Below, piece by piece: positions 24,357 through 33,939 of a DNA stretch of 64,000 nucleotides (the first letter of the stretch is position 1; every line of letters starts with the position of its first letter). A program made the translations under genes and the position numbers. Below the pieces are notes generated by a model. The model was not told the origin of the DNA and made no database searches. It saw only the letters and a program-made list of their open reading frames with translations. The DNA comes from Insulibacter thermoxylanivorax (GTDB taxonomy: Bacteria; Bacillota; Bacilli; Paenibacillales; DA-C8), in assembly GCF_015472005.1 (NCBI RefSeq), contig NZ_BMAQ01000005.1:1-64000 (forward strand). Reading direction: 5' to 3'.

Positions 24357-24604
24357 TTTGTCCCCAAAATAGGATAAAACCAGCGGACGCATGGGGTGTT
24401 TCGCTGATTTTATCGGAAATATCGTACAAAATCTGGCATGCGTGCGCTGAATTTTCCTGTTTTGTCCTAATAGTCGTATAAAATCAGTCGATCGGCCGTC
24501 TCCTGAGCACGTTTTGACCTCGTATAAAATACGCTTGGCGTGCACATCCCGCATGAGCCTTGACCTGCATCGCACAAGGTTTATCCGAAAAATCGTACAA
24601 AATC
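24353..24604. repeat. Array of about 28-bp palindromic repeats at 53-bp period (family C)
   Basis: Copies start at about 24353, 24406, 24459, 24512 and 24577. The best copy has arms GATTTTATCG and CGTACAAAATC around GAAATAT. The first three intervals are exactly or nearly 53 bases. The spacers between copies are unrelated in sequence. It occupies the intergenic region between dinB and the GH127 gene. There is no reading frame of note. Confidence 0.75.
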
Positions 24605-24697
24605 CTTGAGCAGCGCAGGAGAATGCCTGCGCTCGTCGAAATAGCATATGGGAGCGTGTGCCGGGCATGACGGATGGTCATGATCTGTGCTGCAGCG

Positions 24698-24733
24698 TTA
24701 AGCGGGTGAACTTTGTTAAGTGGGTGAACTTTA
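24698..24733. repeat. Two tandem 18-bp repeats
   Basis: TTAAGCGGGTGAACTTTG and TTAAGTGGGTGAACTTTA lie head to tail upstream of the candidate cre site. Confidence 0.75.
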
Positions 24734-24745
24734 TAGAGTGCGTCT

Positions 24746-24761
24746 TTGCAAGCGTTTCCTC
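24746..24761 (+). promoter_or_regulatory. Candidate catabolite responsive element (cre)
   Basis: TTGCAAGCGTTTCCTC fits the CcpA-binding consensus WTGNAANCGNWNNCWW at all but the last position. It lies about 180 bases before the GH127 gene, where carbon catabolite control would be expected. No clear promoter hexamers are seen between it and the gene. Confidence 0.5.
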
Positions 24762-24938
24762 ATGAACAATCGCACCCATAGACAAAGGCTTCTTTGAACG
24801 TGTGCGCACACGATCGGTAAGTCTGCCAATGACAAGTGCGCTCAAGTGCGTCCAAGATCATTCTTCAGATCATGTAAGATCAAGCATGCTATCGTCAGCT
24901 GATTATGATCAGCGAACAACGGAGAAAGGAGCTGCAGA

Positions 24939-27251
24939 ATGACACAGACTTTTGAACAACCACGCGCTGTTTTGTTGGACGGGATCTTCAAGTCTTCACA
25001 AGAAGTTGGAAAGGGCTTTCTTCATACGCTCGATGTCGATCGTTTGATCGCTCCTTGTTATGAAGCGGCGTCGCTTACGCCGAAGAAACCGCGCTACGGC
25101 GGGTGGGAAGCGACGCAGATCGCCGGGCATTCGATCGGTCACTGGCTGTCCGCGGCAGCAGCGATGGTGGAAGCGACGGGGGATGAAGAACTTCGCGCCA
25201 AACTCGCTTATGCGGTGGATGAGCTGGCCTATGTTCAGTCCCATGATCCCGATGGTTATGTAAGCGGATTCTCGCGGGAATGCTTCGACAAGACGTTCAC
25301 CGGCGATTTCGAAGTCCACAACTTTAACCTTGCAGGATCCTGGGTGCCTTGGTACAGCATTCACAAGATCTATGCAGGACTGATCGACGCTTACCGCTAT
25401 GCGAAGATCGACAAAGCCTTAGAAGTGGTGACCAAACTGGCCGACTGGGCGAAACGCGGCACCGATCGTCTGACGGACGAGCAGTTCCAGCGCATGCTCA
25501 TCTGCGAGCATGGCGGGATGAACGAGGCGATGGCGGATCTATACTTGATAACCGGTAACAAAGATTACCTCGATCTGGCGATTCGCTTCTGCCATCGGGC
25601 GATCCTGGACCCGTTAGCTCAGGGCATCGATGAGCTGGAAGGGAAGCATGCGAATACGCAGATCCCCAAAGTCATCGGTGCGGCCAAACTTTACGAGATC
25701 ACCGGGGACGAATCCTATCGCAGGATGGCCGAGTTCTTCTGGGATGTGGTGACGAAGACGCGATCTTATATCATCGGCGGCAACAGCATCAATGAACACT
25801 TCCGCCCGCCCTACAGCGAGAAGCTCGGCGTGGAAACCCTCGAAACATGCAACACCTACAACATGCTCAAGCTGACAAGCATCTTGTACCGCTGGGAGCA
25901 GAAGGCGGAGTATATGGATTTCTACGAGCGGGCGCTGTACAACCACATCTTGGCCTCGCAGGATCCGGACACCGGGATGAAGATGTATTTTGTGTCGACG
26001 GAGCCGGGGCATTTTAAGGTGTACTGTACCCATGACGATTCCTTCTGGTGCTGCGTCGGCACGGGAATGGAGAACCCGGCTCGCTATACGCATCAGATCT
26101 ATTATCCGACGGAAGACGCCGTCTATGTGAATCTGTTCATCGCATCGCAGGCGGAGTTCCCGGAGCTGCAGTTTAAACTGCGCCAGGAGACGGAGTTCCC
26201 GAAGTCGGACAGAATGAAGCTTGTCATCGAGGAAGCGGGACAGAAGCCCGTGTCCCTGCGCATTCGCGTTCCGTATTGGCTCGCGGGCAAGGCCAGCGTG
26301 ACGCAGAACGGCACCGCATGCAGCGTGCAAGAAGCCCATGGCTATATTGAGATCAGAGAAGCATGGCAACCCGGGGATCTCATCGAAGTTCATCTGCCGA
26401 TGGATCTGCATCTCTATCGGGCGAAGGATGATGAGAGCAAAGTCGGAGTCATGTACGGTCCGATCGTGCTCGCCGGTGCGCTGGGCCGGGAGAATTTCCC
26501 GGAGAGCGATATCGTCGCCAACCACATGAGCCTGCATCATCATCCGCGCATCGAAGTGCCGATCCTGGTGACCGATGAACAGGATGTGAAGAAGTGGGTG
26601 AAACCGGTTGCGGGCGAGCCGCTGACATTCATAACTGAACCGATCGGTCAGCCGGGGGATGTAGAGGTGAAGCTCATTCCATTCTACGAGCTGCATCACG
26701 AGCGGTATACGATCTACTGGCAATTGCTGAGCCCGGAAGAGTATGCCCGTTATGAGGATCATGAACGAAAGGAAAGGGAAAAATTAGCCGCCGTCACCAT
26801 CGACGAAGTCAGACCGCATGAGCAGCAGTCGGAGGTGGAGCATCAGATCGACTCGCAGCAATCCTTCTCCGGCTATAATGCCCATGCTCAGGCGAGCTTC
26901 CGCGAGGCTTCGCAAGGCGGATACTTCAGCTACCGCATGGCGGTGAAGCCGGATGTGCCGAATCTCCTGCAGGTTACCTACTACGGCAGCGACGGACCGA
27001 AGTGGATGGACGGCAAGCGGTATGAACGGGACTTTGAGATCCTCATCGACTCCACCGTCATTGCTCGTCAGCAGCTCAAGCCGGATCGGCCGGATGAATT
27101 ATATGTGGTGAACTATGAGATTCCGCTCGAGCTGACCAGGGGCAAAGATCGAGTTGAGGTCAAGTTCGCTTCGTTCCCGGACACTGCAGCGGGCAGTGTC
27201 TACGGTATACGGACCATTGACAAGCCGATTTGGGATCGTTATGAAGCTTGA
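24939..27251 (+). CDS. GH127-family beta-L-arabinofuranosidase (DUF1680)
   Basis: A 770-residue cytoplasmic glycosidase that would release arabinofuranose from beta-linked arabino-oligosaccharides. The residues that define GH127 in HypBA1 are all present with constant offset: acid/base E286 (NEHF), zinc ligands E302 and C304 (LETC), and C371-C372 in FWCCVGTG, the first being the nucleophile cysteine. An (alpha/alpha)6 barrel runs to about 420, followed by beta-sandwich domains. A C-terminal extension (about 620-770) resembles a further sandwich. AAAGGAG precedes the ATG. It is a single gene with a cre-like site upstream, and no transporter lies adjacent. Confidence 0.88.
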   Translation: MTQTFEQPRAVLLDGIFKSSQEVGKGFLHTLDVDRLIAPCYEAASLTPKKPRYGGWEATQIAGHSIGHWLSAAAAMVEATGDEELRAKLAYAVDELAYVQSHDPDGYVSGFSRECFDKTFTGDFEVHNFNLAGSWVPWYSIHKIYAGLIDAYRYAKIDKALEVVTKLADWAKRGTDRLTDEQFQRMLICEHGGMNEAMADLYLITGNKDYLDLAIRFCHRAILDPLAQGIDELEGKHANTQIPKVIGAAKLYEITGDESYRRMAEFFWDVVTKTRSYIIGGNSINEHFRPPYSEKLGVETLETCNTYNMLKLTSILYRWEQKAEYMDFYERALYNHILASQDPDTGMKMYFVSTEPGHFKVYCTHDDSFWCCVGTGMENPARYTHQIYYPTEDAVYVNLFIASQAEFPELQFKLRQETEFPKSDRMKLVIEEAGQKPVSLRIRVPYWLAGKASVTQNGTACSVQEAHGYIEIREAWQPGDLIEVHLPMDLHLYRAKDDESKVGVMYGPIVLAGALGRENFPESDIVANHMSLHHHPRIEVPILVTDEQDVKKWVKPVAGEPLTFITEPIGQPGDVEVKLIPFYELHHERYTIYWQLLSPEEYARYEDHERKEREKLAAVTIDEVRPHEQQSEVEHQIDSQQSFSGYNAHAQASFREASQGGYFSYRMAVKPDVPNLLQVTYYGSDGPKWMDGKRYERDFEILIDSTVIARQQLKPDRPDELYVVNYEIPLELTRGKDRVEVKFASFPDTAAGSVYGIRTIDKPIWDRYEA

Positions 27252-27349
27252 CGCACGGAAGGAAGTTGTGGAGGAGTGAAGGCAGTGAAGGGAAGCGCTC
27301 ATCCTCTTGGAAGGGTGGGCGCTATCCAAGTTTTCGCTCCGCTCTATGA

Positions 27350-27553
27350 AATAAGGATAGCCCGATTTCCTCTATTTCTCGTTTTTCTTGAAAGATCGCG
27401 AAATAAGGGAAGTGAAACTTCCGTTATTTTTGAAAAACCGCCTCAAAACCTGTGGTTATCGTGCGAATCCATAAAATAAGGTAAATTTCACTTCCCTTAT
27501 TCTCTGTAAAACCGCGTTTTGAGTGAAATAGTGTCAATTTGACTTCCGTTATT
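27350..27553. repeat. Array of four 27-bp palindromic repeats (family B)
   Basis: Cores at 27350, 27402, 27475 and 27527 (steps 52, 73, 52) start AATA and end TTATT or CTATT. The best copy, at 27402, pairs AATAAGGGAAGT with ACTTCCGTTATT (11 of 12 bases) around a GAA loop. A fifth copy is at 24-50. The array fills the 337 bases between the GH127 gene and the nucleotidyltransferase gene. I see no promoter that stands out. Confidence 0.8.
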
Positions 27554-27588
27554 CGGGAGAGTTTGTTGTTTATCGGGGGAATTTGACC

Positions 27589-28443
27589 ATGAGAAATGAG
27601 CAAGAGATGATGGCGTTGATCCTGGATCTGGCAAAGCGCGATGAACGAATTCGCCTTGTTACGCTGGAAGGATCGCGGACGAATAAGCATATTTCGCCGG
27701 ATGAATTCCAGGATTACGATGTTTCTTACTTCGTAACGGACATGGCTTCATTCCAAAGAGATGAGCGCTGGCTTGACGTGTTCGGCCGCCGCCTGATGAT
27801 GCAGAAGCCGGAGGACATGGAATTGTTCCCTCCGGAACTGGGCAGCGGTTTCTCGTATCTCATGCTCTTCGAGGACGGAAATAAAATCGATCTGACCTTG
27901 TATCCAATCGAAGATTTGTCCGGATACTTCGCAGCCAGCGATGGACTGGTTGAGGTGCTGCTGGACAAGGACGGGCGGGTGCAGCATGAGGTGATCGCAA
28001 GCGACCGGCAATATTGGATCCGGAAGCCTACGGCCCGGGAATACGATGATTGCTGCAATGAATTCTGGTTTGTATCAACCTACGTTGTAAAGGGATTGGC
28101 CAGGCGGGAGATTTTGTTTGCAATCGATCATCTCAGCGGCGGCGCCAGACCGAATCTGCTCCGGATGATGGCATGGTACATCGGCTCCCAACGGGGATAT
28201 ACTTTCAGTATCGGGAAAAATTACAAATTTATCGACCGCGTTCTCCCTGAGGAAGATTGGGAAGCGCTGCTGTCCACGTACTCCATGCACAGTTATCCAG
28301 CGATGTGGCAATCTCTCTTCACCTGCTATGAGCTGTTTCGCAAATATTCACGGGCATTAGCAGTGGAACTGAGTTATCCCTATCCGGATTATGATGCCGC
28401 GATTACGAAGTATACGGAGAAGATCTATCGTTCATATGCTTGA
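27589..28443 (+). CDS. aadK: Aminoglycoside 6-adenylyltransferase (AadK/ANT(6)-like)
   Basis: A 284-residue nucleotidyltransferase that would adenylylate streptomycin at position 6. The family signature is complete: EGSRTNKHISPDEFQDYDVSYFV at residues 28-49, with metal-binding D42 and D44, the KIDLTLYP strand, and EFWFVSTYVVKGLARREILFA. Length equals that of chromosomal AadK proteins. GGGGGA lies 8 bases before ATG 27589; TTG 27583 is an alternative. It stands between two repeat-rich gaps with no mobile element, so it is probably intrinsic rather than acquired. Confidence 0.88.
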   Translation: MRNEQEMMALILDLAKRDERIRLVTLEGSRTNKHISPDEFQDYDVSYFVTDMASFQRDERWLDVFGRRLMMQKPEDMELFPPELGSGFSYLMLFEDGNKIDLTLYPIEDLSGYFAASDGLVEVLLDKDGRVQHEVIASDRQYWIRKPTAREYDDCCNEFWFVSTYVVKGLARREILFAIDHLSGGARPNLLRMMAWYIGSQRGYTFSIGKNYKFIDRVLPEEDWEALLSTYSMHSYPAMWQSLFTCYELFRKYSRALAVELSYPYPDYDAAITKYTEKIYRSYA

Positions 28444-28568
28444 TTGGCGCCATAGCCGCTGGCAGTTTCTTTTCATCATCTTAACTGGTGAATCAGCAGT
28501 ATAATGGTGAAAAGTGGATCAACCTGTTGGAGCAGCGGTGGGCTGTGCTGAGATAAGATTCGCAGCGT

Positions 28569-30239
<1,671 letters not shown>

Positions 30240-30310
30240 GGGTTCAGGAGGGGCAACGGACTGCAGCAGTATCCGGATTTTAATTTCATATTTGAATAAT
30301 TCCATAGGCA

Positions 30311-30351
30311 ATGAACTAGGATGGACAGGCGCCCATCCTAGTTCATTTTTT
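30311..30351 (+). terminator. Strong terminator after glpK
   Basis: ATGAACTAGGATGG and CCATCCTAGTTCAT form a perfect 14-bp stem around an 8-base loop, followed by six T. Confidence 0.92.
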
Positions 30352-30368
30352 GAAAGTCCATCCATGTC

Positions 30369-30575
30369 TTAAAACCCCTTGTACTGCGGCTCTTCGTTTT
30401 CAAGTTCCTGTACGCGCTTGCTGATCTGATCGATGATTTGCTGTGTGGCCTCGGCAGCGGAGGCGAAGGTATTCTTGGCTTCCTGGTTCTGCGTGCTCAA
30501 AGCAAATTGTTCCAAACTGGCTTGCGCGCTCTTGAGAGAAGCAAGGCATGTTTTCACCTGGGTTGCAACGGTCAT
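30369..30575 (-). CDS. DUF1657 small protein associated with the spoVA cluster
   Basis: A 68-residue helical protein of the DUF1657 family. Its core LEQFALSTQNQEAK recurs as LELFALSTQNDNAK at the C-terminus of the neighbouring 2Duf protein. DUF1657 genes accompany spoVA operons linked with spore heat resistance in Bacillus. Here the gene is divergent from the operon rather than its first member. AGGAGGTGA lies about 10 bases before the ATG. It is soluble and rich in Gln and Ala, and its biochemical role is unknown. Confidence 0.82.
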   Translation of the reverse strand: MTVATQVKTCLASLKSAQASLEQFALSTQNQEAKNTFASAAEATQQIIDQISKRVQELENEEPQYKGF

Positions 30576-30815
30576 GGCTTCATGTCACCTCCTGTATGGT
30601 GGAACTCTTCCTGCGTAGGTTTCCACGGGAAGAATCCCATTATGAATCCCACATCATGCTAGGCACGGCAAACTGACGATGTCCGCGAATTTGAGACGTC
30701 AGTCAACTGTTGGAAGCAGGGATAAACGATGGATGCAATGCGTAGGATATCAAGGGACAGGATCTTTCAGCTGTGATTCGAGCTGTGCAAAGGTTGGGAT
30801 TGGAAAGGAAAGGAT

Positions 30816-31688
30816 GTGACAGATGTGCCGCTTTGGCTGGAGGTGGTCCTGCGAACGCTGCTTGTGATCATCGTGCTGCTGTTCTATACGCGCCTGCTCG
30901 GCAAGAAGCAGATCTCGCAACTGACCTACTTTGAATATGTGACAGGAATTACGATCGGTAATCTGGCTGGTTATGCGACTCTTGAAGATTCGATGCATTG
31001 GATGATTCCGATACTGGCGATCACCGTCTGGGTAGCGGTATCGCTCGGAGTCGACTATCTTCTGCTCAAGAGCAAAATCATCCGCAATGTCGTGGAGGGC
31101 AAAGGGACCGTATTGATCAAAGACGGCAAGATCCTCGAGGACAATCTGAAGAAGGAGCGCTATTCAGCGGATGAATTGCTGTATCAACTTCGTCAGAAAA
31201 ACGCCTTCCGCGCAGCGGATGTGGAATTTGCAGTATTGGAATCCTCCGGTGAACTGTCCGTGCTCCTTAAGCCGGAGCATCAGCCGCTGACGCCTGCAAA
31301 ACTCGGCTTAAAAGTGCCGAACACACCTGAACCGCAGACGGTGATCATGGACGGCAAGATCATGGATGAGCCGCTGGCGACAGCTGGCTTGAGCCGTGCA
31401 TGGTTACATACGGAACTGGAGAAAATAGGGGTTGCTGTCGAGAACGTCTTCCTCGCGCAAGTGGATGGATACGGCCAATTGTACGTGGATCTATATGATG
31501 ATCAACTCAAGGTTCCCGCGCCGTCGAATCTCTCCCTGCTGTGGGCCGTGCTCAAGAAATGCGCAGCCGATCTCGAACTGTTCGCTCTGTCTACACAGAA
31601 CGACAACGCCAAACAGATGTACGAACAGGCTGCGAAGACGCTGAATGAACATCTGGAGCGGCTCAGGCCCTATCTGGCTCGATCTTAG
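30816..31688 (+). CDS. 2Duf protein: DUF421 (YetF-like) membrane protein with C-terminal DUF1657 domain
   Basis: A 290-residue protein. Three membrane helices lie at about 8-26, 40-55 and 62-84, followed by the cytosolic YetF/DUF421 region (85-200, with VVEGKGTVLIKDGKI). A further part of the DUF421 fold precedes a C-terminal DUF1657-like helical segment (about 235-290). This architecture is that of 2Duf, a component of spoVA2mob-type operons described in Bacillus spores. GTG 30816 follows AAAGGA by 6 bases, and GTG 30825 is possible. It is the first gene of the spoVAC-AD-AEb operon. Confidence 0.85.
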   Translation: MTDVPLWLEVVLRTLLVIIVLLFYTRLLGKKQISQLTYFEYVTGITIGNLAGYATLEDSMHWMIPILAITVWVAVSLGVDYLLLKSKIIRNVVEGKGTVLIKDGKILEDNLKKERYSADELLYQLRQKNAFRAADVEFAVLESSGELSVLLKPEHQPLTPAKLGLKVPNTPEPQTVIMDGKIMDEPLATAGLSRAWLHTELEKIGVAVENVFLAQVDGYGQLYVDLYDDQLKVPAPSNLSLLWAVLKKCAADLELFALSTQNDNAKQMYEQAAKTLNEHLERLRPYLARS

Positions 31689-31773
31689 CAGCAGACTGAT
31701 CAGGCGGTTCTACAGTCTTACACCTCTTGCTTCACTCGACGGCATATCAACAGACAGAGAAAGGAGTTCCGTC

Positions 31774-32247
31774 ATGGCTAACGAGAAATTGAAAAACGTC
31801 ACCCCTGTACAGAAGATGTATCAAGAACTAGCAAAGAGAAAGGAGCCGAAGCGGCCCGTCTTCAAAAATTGTGTCAAAGCATTTTTCGTCGGCGGTGCCA
31901 TCTGTCTGCTCGGTCAAGGGCTGCAGGAGTTCTTCATGCACTTTTTCGGCTTTGACCAAACGAAGGCCGGTGACCCGACGGTGGCATGTCTCATCTTTAT
32001 CTCCGTCGTGCTTACAAGTCTCGGCGTCTACGACAAGTTCGGCCAATGGGCAGGAGCAGGTTCTGCCGTGCCGGTGACCGGCTTTGCCAATTCGATGGTC
32101 TCAGCGGCGATTGAGCATCGCAGTGAGGGACTCGTACACGGCGTCGGCGGCAACATGTTTAAATTAGCGGGTTCCGTGATCGTCTTTGGCACCTTTACCG
32201 CTTTTGTCGTGGGGATCATCTATTTGATCTTCGGGATAGGGGGATGA
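31774..32247 (+). CDS. spoVAC: Stage V sporulation protein AC
   Basis: A 157-residue inner spore membrane protein with four hydrophobic segments. SpoVAC is a component of the channel that moves Ca-dipicolinate into the forespore and releases it on germination. Typical blocks: FKNCVKAFFVGGAICLLGQ, LGVYDKFGQWAGAGSAVPVTGFAN, and HGVGGNMFKLAGSVIVFG. I chose ATG 31774, 7 bases after AAAGGAG; the frame is open upstream without a site. spoVAD follows after 7 bases. Confidence 0.95.
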   Translation: MANEKLKNVTPVQKMYQELAKRKEPKRPVFKNCVKAFFVGGAICLLGQGLQEFFMHFFGFDQTKAGDPTVACLIFISVVLTSLGVYDKFGQWAGAGSAVPVTGFANSMVSAAIEHRSEGLVHGVGGNMFKLAGSVIVFGTFTAFVVGIIYLIFGIGG

Positions 32248-32254
32248 ACGATCG

Positions 32255-33292
32255 ATGCTAGTTGGACATCGGACATGGGTGTTTGAGAACAGACCGATCA
32301 TCAGCGGTGCAGCTGCCGTGGTCGGTCCTGAGGAGGGCAACGGCCCGCTGGCGAATGATTACGATATTATTCATGAAGATATGATGCTAGGTCAGAAAAG
32401 CTGGGAGAAGGCAGAGCACATGCTGCTTGAAGAAGCCGTCAAACTCGCCTGCGAACATGCCAAGATCACCAAGGAACAGCTGCAATTCTACATCGGCGGC
32501 GATCTCCTGAACCAGATCACAAGCAGCAGCTTTACGGCTCGTACCTTAGGCGTCCCCTATATCGGCATCTTCGGGGCTTGTTCCACGTCGATGGAGTCCT
32601 TGGCGCTGGCGGCTTACATCGTCAACTCCGGCGGCGCGAAATATATCATGTCGGCGACTTCCAGCCATAACAGCACTGCTGAACGGCAGTTCCGCTATCC
32701 CACGGAATATGGTGCGCAGAAGCCGCCGACGGCTCAATATACGGTTACCGGAGCTGGGGCCGCCGTTGTCGCCAGCCGCGAAGCGAGGAAGGGGCAGGGG
32801 CCTGCGCCGGCCATCACTTCTGCGACCCTCGGCCGCGTCGTTGATATGGGAATTAAGGATCCATTCAACATGGGTGCAGCGATGGCGCCTGCTGCCGTCG
32901 ATACGATTCAAGCCCATCTGAAGGATCTGAACCGCGCGCCTGCGGACTATGACCTCATCGTGACGGGTGATCTAGCCAAGGTCGGGTATGAGATCGCACA
33001 GGAGCTGTTTGTCAAACACGGAGTGCCGATCGAGGACACCCATTACGATGACTGCGGGCTGATGGTCTATGATCTGGAGAAACAGCCGGTGCAAGCGGGA
33101 GGGAGCGGCTGCGCTTGTTCTGCCGTCGTCACCTATGGACATCTGCTGAAGAGAATGGCGAAGGGGGAACTAAACCGCATCTTGATCGTCGCCACCGGCG
33201 CGCTGCTCTCGCCGATGACGGCGCTGCAGGGGGAGAGCATTCCCTGTATCGCTCATGCGGTTTGTCTCGAAAACGAGGAGGCGGGATTATGA
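32255..33292 (+). CDS. spoVAD: Stage V sporulation protein AD
   Basis: A 345-residue thiolase-like protein that binds dipicolinic acid at the inner spore membrane. It shows GACSTSMESLALAA, with the thiolase-position Cys, and a C-terminal ATGALLSPMT. There are no membrane helices. It starts 7 bases after spoVAC and overlaps spoVAEb by ATGA, so translation is probably coupled. Confidence 0.95.
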   Translation: MLVGHRTWVFENRPIISGAAAVVGPEEGNGPLANDYDIIHEDMMLGQKSWEKAEHMLLEEAVKLACEHAKITKEQLQFYIGGDLLNQITSSSFTARTLGVPYIGIFGACSTSMESLALAAYIVNSGGAKYIMSATSSHNSTAERQFRYPTEYGAQKPPTAQYTVTGAGAAVVASREARKGQGPAPAITSATLGRVVDMGIKDPFNMGAAMAPAAVDTIQAHLKDLNRAPADYDLIVTGDLAKVGYEIAQELFVKHGVPIEDTHYDDCGLMVYDLEKQPVQAGGSGCACSAVVTYGHLLKRMAKGELNRILIVATGALLSPMTALQGESIPCIAHAVCLENEEAGL

Positions 33293-33639
33293 TCTACCTT
33301 TGGGCTTTTGTTGTCGGGGGATTGATCTGCGTGGTCGGTCAGATCCTGCTCGATGTCTTCAAGATGACACCGGGACAAGCGATGAGCACCCTTGTCGTCT
33401 GCGGTGCGATCCTCGACGGCTTCCAACTGTACGAGCCGCTGATCAAGTTCGCGGGAGCGGGCGCAACGGTGCCGATCACCAGTTTCGGCAATGCCCTTGT
33501 ACACGGCGCGCTCTCCGAGCTGGAGAGGGACGGCTGGATCGGCGTGATCACCGGCATCTTCGAAGTGACCAGTGCCGGTATCTCCTCGGCCATCATCTTC
33601 TCCTTCTTAGCCGCGCTGCTCGTGAGACCTAAGGGATGA
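33289..33639 (+). CDS. spoVAE: Stage V sporulation protein AE (AEb)
   Basis: A 116-residue membrane protein with about four helices, homologous to SpoVAC (compare KFAGAGATVPITSFGNALVHG). It overlaps spoVAD by four bases. It is the last gene of the cluster. spoVAA, AB, AEa and AF are absent, which matches the shortened spoVA operons that pair with 2Duf and DUF1657. Confidence 0.93.
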   Translation: MIYLWAFVVGGLICVVGQILLDVFKMTPGQAMSTLVVCGAILDGFQLYEPLIKFAGAGATVPITSFGNALVHGALSELERDGWIGVITGIFEVTSAGISSAIIFSFLAALLVRPKG

Positions 33640-33677
33640 CGAAGCGCGGAAATTGTTGGCGGATGGTGCTGCGGCAT

Positions 33678-33704
33678 CTGAGCCGACAAGAAATGTTGTC
33701 TCAG
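33678..33704. repeat. Solitary copy of family A palindromic repeat
   Basis: A 27-bp element with arms CTGAGCCGACAA and TTGTCTCAG around GAAATG. It is nearly the same as the cores of the array at 9955-10310, 23 kb away. Confidence 0.8.
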
Positions 33705-33767
33705 CATGGCAAGCGTGCGCAGCGTCGCCAGAAACAACAGCAATAAACGATAAATGCTGCAATAGAC

Positions 33768-33800
33768 GAGAGACACCAGCCGATGGTGTCTCTCTTTTTT
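33768..33800 (+). terminator. Terminator of the spoVA cluster
   Basis: GAGAGACACC and GGTGTCTCTC form a 10-bp stem with a 7-base loop, followed by six T. Confidence 0.9.
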
Positions 33801-33939
33801 CCTGTGAGAATGTACAAACCGTTTTAGAGCAAATGTGACTATACGGTGACAGGGATTTATTGATACAATTTGATATATATATAACGGGGTCTTATATCGA
33901 CTAATATTGACAAATCCATCCACGCAGAGGAGGTACTTT

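Noticed and set aside
30369-33800. Mobile element boundaries around the spoVA cluster
   Set aside because: No transposase, terminal inverted repeat or target duplication is visible. The family A repeat at 33678 is a dispersed intergenic element, not a transposon end.
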